DNA of 64,000 nucleotides from Lachnospiraceae bacterium (GTDB lineage: Bacteria > Bacillota > Clostridia > Lachnospirales > Lachnospiraceae): assembly GCA_017465475.1 (NCBI GenBank), contig JAFTWC010000018.1:26202-90201 (forward strand). Reading direction: 5' to 3'. The first letter of the stretch is position 1. Every line of letters starts with the position of its first letter. This document shows positions 59,202 to 64,000 of the stretch, in pieces. A program made the position numbers and the translations under genes. The notes beneath the pieces are model-generated. The model ran no database searches. It worked only from the letters and a program-made list of their open reading frames with translations, and was not told where the DNA came from.

Positions 59202-61099
59202 AGCGAAGAAAAATCGGGGTTTTAATCGGAACGGTAACACAGAATTTTTCCAGCAGAGTTTGTAAGACCATAAGCGCAAAGGCGGATGAATACGGATATG
59301 ATGTATATTTTTTCACAACATTTAATTCCTATGGAGATAATTTGTTGTACGGAGAAGGGGAGCAACAAATCTTTTCGTTACCGGACTATTCTTTGTTAGA
59401 CGGAATTATTATTGCGTTGGATACACTAAATATTCCGGATGGTGCGGAGCAGTTGATTGCCCGTTTGCGAAGTGTGGAGTGCCCGGTGGTTTCGTTGAGA
59501 ACACGGATTGACGGATTTTATAATGTTCTGGTGGACGAATCCAGCTCCATGGAACGCATGATACGGCACTTTGTTGAAGTTCATGAGTTTAAGGACATTT
59601 GTTTCCTGACAGGAAGAATGGAACTTGAGGATGCCCGTTTACGTTATGCGTGCTATAAGCGTATCATGGATGAGTATGGGATTGAAGTGACAGATTCCAT
59701 GGTGTATTACGGGGACTATTGGACGTCGAAGGTAAAGGCGGCGGTGAATCATTTTCTGGGAACTCGTATGGGAAGGCTCCCGCAAGTCATTATATGTGCT
59801 AACGATTACATGGCGTTGGAAGTATGTAAGGAGTTGGAGGAACGGGGAATCCGCGTGCCGGAGGATGTGTGTGTATCCGGCTATGATGATTTGATTGAAG
59901 CGCAGCATTGTGAACCGCCGCTTACAACGGTTTCTGTGAATTTCGAGGAGATGGCGGCAAAGGCAATGGATATCATTGACGAAATTGATCAGGGTCAGCA
60001 TCCGGAGAAAGAACAATATATTTCCATACAAGAGAAATATCGTGGCAGTTGCGGATGTAAACGCCATAAGGTCAAGAATAAATGGTACAGTTTGACAAGA
60101 CAGCTGGAAGAGCGGAAGGAAATCAATTTACAGACCATATTTATGAATGCGGATTTAGAAGGTATTACGGATGAAAAAGAACTCCTGAATATGGTGCATA
60201 AGTATAACTATCGTAATAATGCAAAGAAAATGTGGATCTGTTTGTGCGATGACAGTGAAGAAATGTCGCTGGAAGAGCGTAATTTGGGAATTACCCGTAC
60301 CGAATATACCAATACGATGATTTTACGTGCGGTGAAAAGTTCGAGTCACGCGTTGCATTTGTTAAGCAAACGTTTTGAACGGAGCGAACTGATTCCGGAG
60401 GACGAGCGAAGAGAATATGAAACCGGAAGCTTTTATTTTGTTCCGCTTCATTATAAGAACTCTACGCTGGGATATGTGGCGGCATTGTATGACAATTATG
60501 ACCATTACGGGGATTTTATGCAGCCGTGGGCGATGAATTTTGCGGTTGCATTGGAGAATTATTTTCTCCATGAACGCTTAAATGCCATGAAAGACATTAA
60601 GCGTATGTATAAAGAAGATCCTTTGACAGGCATTGCCAACAGACGTGGTTTTGAAGAGTTGGCACGGAAAGTTTATCGGGATGCCAATTATCAGAGAAAG
60701 CGCGTTGCGGTGCTTTGTATTGATATGGACAACCTAAAGACGGTAAATGACGTTTATGGACATTCTGCCGGAGATGATGCACTTTGCCGGATTGCAAGAG
60801 CACTTGTTGCGGTGGCAAACGGAAGAGAGAGTATCGCTTATGCCAGAACCGGCGGAGATGAGTTCGCATTGGTTACAATGCTTGAGAAAGCCAATGAAGG
60901 TGCGGAACTTTGTACGAAGCTTCGGGAAGAATTGCAGAAGATTAATGATAGCAGCGGACAGCCTTATGAGGCGGAAGTAAGCTGCGGTGTTTACGAGGTA
61001 AAGGATACATCTAAGGTACCTTTGGCGAAGGCGTTGGAAATGAGCGATGAACGGATGTATGAGGAAAAACGTCAGCGAAAAGCAATGAGAAGAGAGTAA
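59198..61099 (+). CDS. LacI-type periplasmic-binding-fold sensor + GGDEF diguanylate cyclase
   Basis: 633 residues. Residues about 5-280 match the ligand-binding fold of LacI/GalR repressors (GVLIGTVTQNFSSRV, ICANDYMALEVCKEL, VCVSGYDDL), but there is no helix-turn-helix in front. A linker region (about 300-460) follows, then a GGDEF domain with DPLTGIANRRGFE and the intact active site GGDEF at 552-556. It should make c-di-GMP in response to a cytosolic small molecule. No signal peptide or membrane helix. An inhibitory RxxD site is not evident. The transcript ends at a strong terminator. Confidence 0.88.
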   Translation: MKRRKIGVLIGTVTQNFSSRVCKTISAKADEYGYDVYFFTTFNSYGDNLLYGEGEQQIFSLPDYSLLDGIIIALDTLNIPDGAEQLIARLRSVECPVVSLRTRIDGFYNVLVDESSSMERMIRHFVEVHEFKDICFLTGRMELEDARLRYACYKRIMDEYGIEVTDSMVYYGDYWTSKVKAAVNHFLGTRMGRLPQVIICANDYMALEVCKELEERGIRVPEDVCVSGYDDLIEAQHCEPPLTTVSVNFEEMAAKAMDIIDEIDQGQHPEKEQYISIQEKYRGSCGCKRHKVKNKWYSLTRQLEERKEINLQTIFMNADLEGITDEKELLNMVHKYNYRNNAKKMWICLCDDSEEMSLEERNLGITRTEYTNTMILRAVKSSSHALHLLSKRFERSELIPEDERREYETGSFYFVPLHYKNSTLGYVAALYDNYDHYGDFMQPWAMNFAVALENYFLHERLNAMKDIKRMYKEDPLTGIANRRGFEELARKVYRDANYQRKRVAVLCIDMDNLKTVNDVYGHSAGDDALCRIARALVAVANGRESIAYARTGGDEFALVTMLEKANEGAELCTKLREELQKINDSSGQPYEAEVSCGVYEVKDTSKVPLAKALEMSDERMYEEKRQRKAMRRE

Positions 61100-61108
61100 A
61101 TAAAAATA

Positions 61109-61156
61109 AGACGGCAATGCGTACGATGATACGGTAGGCATTGCCGTTTTTTTGTT
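61109..61156. terminator. Terminator between the diguanylate cyclase and SDR genes
   Basis: ACGGCAATGC / GCATTGCCGT stem with a T7 run on the plus side. The minus side faces the convergent SDR gene. Confidence 0.88.
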
Positions 61157-61166
61157 ATGAATTGAA

Positions 61167-61928
61167 TTACAGAAAGCCTCCGTCAAACCGGATGACTTGT
61201 CCGGTAAGGTAGGCCGGCATACGAGATAAGAGGAGAAGTGCATCAGCTACTTCGTTTGGAGTTGCAAACCGGTTGGCCGGAATGGCTTCGGTAAGTTCTG
61301 CCCGTTCCTCTTCGGAAAAACATCGGTTCATGTCAGTATCGATGACTCCGCAAGCCAGTGCGTTGACTGCGATTCTGCTGGGAGCCAGTTCTTTTGCCAA
61401 GGCCTCCGTGAGGGCGTTTAATCCACCTTTTGCAGCAGAGTAGGCCGCTTCGCAGGAAGCTCCGGCACAGCCCCAAACAGAAGAAACGTTTAAAATTACA
61501 CCACATGGGGCTGTGGATGGAATGTCACATCGATCCCGGTTTTTGAGAAGATACGGGATAGCGGCGCGACTGCAATAAAAGGCAGAGGACAGGTTGGAAG
61601 ACAGAACCTGATTCCAAAGCGTGTCATCGGTATCCGTGACCATTTTTATGAGAGAAATGCCGGCGTTGTTGATTACTGTGTCAAGATGCCCGAACCGTTC
61701 CGCAGTTTGTGCCACAAGGGAGGAACAAAAAGCAGAATTCTGTAAATCACCCTGCAATAAAAGATGGGGGGCACCGATGGAAGTAAGCTCCTTGGCAAGT
61801 GTATCGAGAAGATCGGCGCGACTGTGACAACATCCGGCTACGGCAAACCCGGCCTTTGCAAAAGTAAGAGCGCAGGCGCGGCCGATTCCCCGGGAGATTC
61901 CTGTAATTAAAACAACTGGTTGGGACAT
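61167..61928 (-). CDS. Short-chain dehydrogenase/reductase (FabG-like)
   Basis: 253 residues, Rossmann fold: TGISRGIGRA (cofactor loop, NADP-type), NNAGIS, the active-site Ser (SSVWG) and the YSAAKGG Tyr-Lys pair. It resembles 3-oxoacyl-ACP reductases, but it stands alone on the minus strand with no fab genes, so the substrate is uncertain. CGGAGG precedes ATG 61928. Confidence 0.88.
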   Translation of the reverse strand: MSQPVVLITGISRGIGRACALTFAKAGFAVAGCCHSRADLLDTLAKELTSIGAPHLLLQGDLQNSAFCSSLVAQTAERFGHLDTVINNAGISLIKMVTDTDDTLWNQVLSSNLSSAFYCSRAAIPYLLKNRDRCDIPSTAPCGVILNVSSVWGCAGASCEAAYSAAKGGLNALTEALAKELAPSRIAVNALACGVIDTDMNRCFSEEERAELTEAIPANRFATPNEVADALLLLSRMPAYLTGQVIRFDGGFL

Positions 61929-62069
61929 GGTTTCCTCCGTTTCCGACAGGCAAAAAAAGCTGTACGTTTTTTTATAAAAATAAAGTTTTAGTAAATACTA
62001 AGAGTGGTAATTTTTCGGATATTGTATCATATCAAAAAAGAAAAGGCAAGAAAAGGGACGTGCTTTTCA

Positions 62070-62098
62070 TTGCATACGGGAGGAAAGTTTGTTATACT
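62070..62098 (+). promoter_or_regulatory. Promoter for the secreted protein pair
   Basis: TTGCAT, a 17-nt spacer, TATACT, 28 nt before the GTG start. This also argues against the longer open frame from 62004. Confidence 0.65.
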
Positions 62099-62126
62099 GA
62101 AAGCGGGAACGGAAGGAGGAGAAAAA

Positions 62127-62882
62127 GTGAAAAAAGGCAGTTTTGCGATAAAGCTTTTTTTATATGCGTCTTTGGTCAGTTTGTTGTGGCTGGGCGGTTA
62201 TGTGGTGCTTTCCGGACTATTTTCGTCGCAGGACTACATGACGGAGCAACCGGCTGCGGAGGTGACACCGGAAGTAAACGTTCCGATACCTGCGGCGATG
62301 CAATGGTCTGTGGTGGCAGTGATAAACGCGGAAAAGGATGTTACGAGTTTTTTGCTGCGATATGCGGATTTTGTGGCAGATACCATGGTGTTTTTGGAGG
62401 TGCCGGTGAATACAAAAGCAGAATTGGCTGCCGGTGGCTACGAAGTGTTAAGTGTGTATAATCCGGAACTACCGGAATTGTTTATGATTTCGGACATGTG
62501 CCATATTTTTTCGGAAGAAACCTGGTGTATGGCAGCGGAAGAAGTAGGGTTGGCTTTGTTGGGAGTTCGCCCGAAAGAGTGCTATGTTATGGAAGAGGAG
62601 ATTTACGGGCAGCTTACAACGGAAGAGGCAGGACAGGTTCGTTTTTCGGAAACACTGCCTGTAAAAGAGGCAATCACTTTGGCGACAAAACACGCGGTAA
62701 CGAAGGATACTCTTTCACAGGAACTGGTTTATTTGGAAAGCTATCGGGATTTGGATATGATACAGTATGCCGTGTTGCCGGGACAATCGTTGGCGGAGGA
62801 GTATAAAACGGAGCCGCAAAAGATACAGCAATTGGTACAAAATCTTCAGGCAGGGATTTTTTTGACAGAAGATACGGAATAG
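62127..62882 (+). CDS. Membrane-anchored or secreted protein of unknown function
   Basis: 251 residues. GTG 62127 follows AAGGAGG at 7 nt. A basic N-terminus and hydrophobic segment (about 10-28) precede an extracytoplasmic domain with two Cys. No family is recognised. It shares a promoter with the next gene, 13 nt downstream. Confidence 0.7.
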   Translation: MKKGSFAIKLFLYASLVSLLWLGGYVVLSGLFSSQDYMTEQPAAEVTPEVNVPIPAAMQWSVVAVINAEKDVTSFLLRYADFVADTMVFLEVPVNTKAELAAGGYEVLSVYNPELPELFMISDMCHIFSEETWCMAAEEVGLALLGVRPKECYVMEEEIYGQLTTEEAGQVRFSETLPVKEAITLATKHAVTKDTLSQELVYLESYRDLDMIQYAVLPGQSLAEEYKTEPQKIQQLVQNLQAGIFLTEDTE

Positions 62883-62895
62883 AAGGAGAAGAAAA

Positions 62896-63312
62896 ATGAA
62901 GAAAAAAATGAAATGGTGGTATGTGCCGGTATGCGTGTTGCTGGTGGGGACAGGTTTTATTTCGGGACATTATGCGGGAGCGGCTTCAGGGACGCCCGGA
63001 AGCGAAGGAGATCCGTTGGTTACATTGGGGTATCTGGAAAAAAGACTGGAGGGGCAAAATAACAACGGTCGAAAGGTGAAGTTAGAAAAGGGTCAGGTGT
63101 TGGCGGGCAGTCCGGGGACAAATCTGATTTTGTTGGGAGGTTCCGTGACTGCGGAAGGAAGCGGCCTTGTTGATGTGACAGAGGGGAATGTTGCAAAAGA
63201 AGATACTTCTTTGTTTCCGTATCATAGTTATATTGTGACGGAAGAGGGAAACGGGTGCGCTGCACTTTCCGGATGTACGGTATTTGTATGCGGAAATTAC
63301 AAGATAAAATAG
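62896..63312 (+). CDS. Small secreted protein with DPLVTLGYLEKRL motif
   Basis: 138 residues with a signal peptide (about 1-30, ending near AGAASG). The segment GDPLVTLGYLEKRL just after it is a motif I recognise from many Clostridia exported proteins of unknown role. A small beta-rich domain follows, including AGSPGTNLILLGGSV. GGAG precedes the ATG. Confidence 0.7.
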   Translation: MKKKMKWWYVPVCVLLVGTGFISGHYAGAASGTPGSEGDPLVTLGYLEKRLEGQNNNGRKVKLEKGQVLAGSPGTNLILLGGSVTAEGSGLVDVTEGNVAKEDTSLFPYHSYIVTEEGNGCAALSGCTVFVCGNYKIK

Positions 63313-63555
63313 AAAAAACAGAAAATTCCGATACGTAGAACAGAAATGCAATGCAATAGTAAAATGAAAAGAAAAAGTGCAAGTCAAAATATGGCGAAAC
63401 AGAGAAAAATAGGCCCAAAGTCACTGTGCAAATTAAACAAAAATCAGGGGAAGATTTTGGTGATTTGAGATATGGTAATTTGTTTGGGAATAGTGTATGA
63501 TAGTAATGTGCTTTTGTGAAAGGGTGCAGAATTCATAATTAGGAGGAAACATATA

Positions 63556-64000
63556 ATGGCAAGTTTATCGTTGAAGAACATCAACAAGACTTATTCCAAC
63601 GGCTTTGTAGCTGTTAAGGATTTCAATCTTGAGATTGAAGATAAGGAATTCATCATCTTCGTAGGTCCGTCCGGATGTGGTAAGTCCACCACATTACGTA
63701 TGATCGCAGGTCTCGAAGAAATTACCGGAGGCGAACTTTACATCGGCAACAAGCTGATGAACGACGTTGAGCCGAAGGATAGAGATATCGCAATGGTATT
63801 CCAGAACTAAGCATTGGATCCGCATATGTCCGTATATGACAATATGGCATTCGGTTTGAAGTTAAGAAAGACTCCGAAGGAGGAGATTAAGAGACTCGTT
63901 AACGAGGCTGCAAGAATCCTTGATATTGAGCATTTGTTAGACCGTAAGCCGAAGGCTCTTTCCGGTGGTCAGAGACAGCGAGTAGCAATGGGTCGTGCAA
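63556..64000 (+). pseudogene. MsmK/UgpC-type sugar ABC transporter ATPase with in-frame stop (partial)
   Basis: The open frame from ATG 63556 (after AGGAGG) encodes the start of a carbohydrate-importer ATPase with Walker [11 protein letters not shown] and Q-loop VFQN, then hits TAA at 63808-63810. The same frame continues without a shift to the window edge and encodes [16 protein letters not shown] and the signature [14 protein letters not shown]. The family motif reads QNYALYPHM; here the first Tyr codon is TAA and the second is GAT (Asp). Everything else looks fully functional. This is either a recent nonsense mutation or a base-call/assembly error. If intact, it energises several sugar importers. 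Confidence 0.85.

Noticed and set aside
62004-62126. N-terminal extension of the 62127 gene
   Set aside because: A promoter (62070-62098) and the ribosome binding site lie inside the extension, so the GTG at 62127 is the start.

Overview
The window looks like a chromosomal segment of an anaerobic, Gram-positive, gut-type Clostridia, most likely Lachnospiraceae. This is inferred from gene content and signals: AGGAGG-type ribosome binding sites with frequent GTG/TTG starts, a T-box riboswitch, a one-piece pyruvate:ferredoxin oxidoreductase, CdaA/CdaR, a DUF4860 pilus-like cluster and lipoproteins with Pro/Thr spacers. I see no rRNA, CRISPR array, prophage, insertion sequence or origin.

Layout. 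1-1.6 kb: amino-sugar genes (a GlmU-C-like beta-helix protein and nagB), then a convergent OFA-family transporter (1.7-3.0 kb). 3.2-10.3 kb: a likely nucleotide-signalling operon with a CHASE2 class III cyclase, a TIM-barrel protein, a FecR/Cys-repeat/leucine-rich-repeat lipoprotein and a cNMP-binding/DUF2225 fusion. 10.4-12.6 kb: a PfkB kinase and an ECF sigma factor with its membrane partner. 12.9-20.7 kb (minus strand): an operon behind a T-box leader that reads best as leucine-specific (CUC). It encodes a LeuA-like protein that has lost the catalytic metal-binding motifs but kept the leucine-binding domain, a TIM-barrel/acyl-CoA ligase fusion, and PFOR. This is the strongest candidate here for an undescribed system.

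20.8-28.3 kb: a priming glycosyl-phosphotransferase, a SARP/BTAD regulator with a degenerate GGDEF domain, a transglutaminase-like protein and a reduced type IV-pilus-like cluster whose only ATPase is PilT-like. 28.4-32.4 kb: a 1317-residue Ala-rich heptad coiled-coil secreted protein with EF-hand-like C-terminal repeats. 32.6-38.5 kb: a three-gene operon of chemoreceptor, beta-mannosidase and mannose-isomerase-type epimerase. 38.6-43.9 kb: two membrane proteins, CdaA, CdaR and a polysaccharide ABC exporter. 44.0-49.8 kb: HtrA, a second priming transferase, a ClpX paralogue, a YwmB-like protein and a small hypothetical. 49.9-57.5 kb: a methyltransferase, a secreted protein with a dead C39-like domain, GT2, PAP2, phosphopentomutase and a lipoprotein. 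57.5-64 kb: a coiled-coil protein, two tRNA-Leu genes (CAG and AAG), an Hpt protein coupled to a LacI-type-sensor diguanylate cyclase, an SDR, two secreted proteins and an MsmK/UgpC-type ATPase interrupted by an in-frame stop at the window edge.

Enzymes or sensors for three nucleotide second messengers (cAMP-type, c-di-AMP, c-di-GMP) lie within this one window, next to envelope-glycan, surface-protein and pilus genes. All functional calls come from reading motifs by eye; no database search was run.
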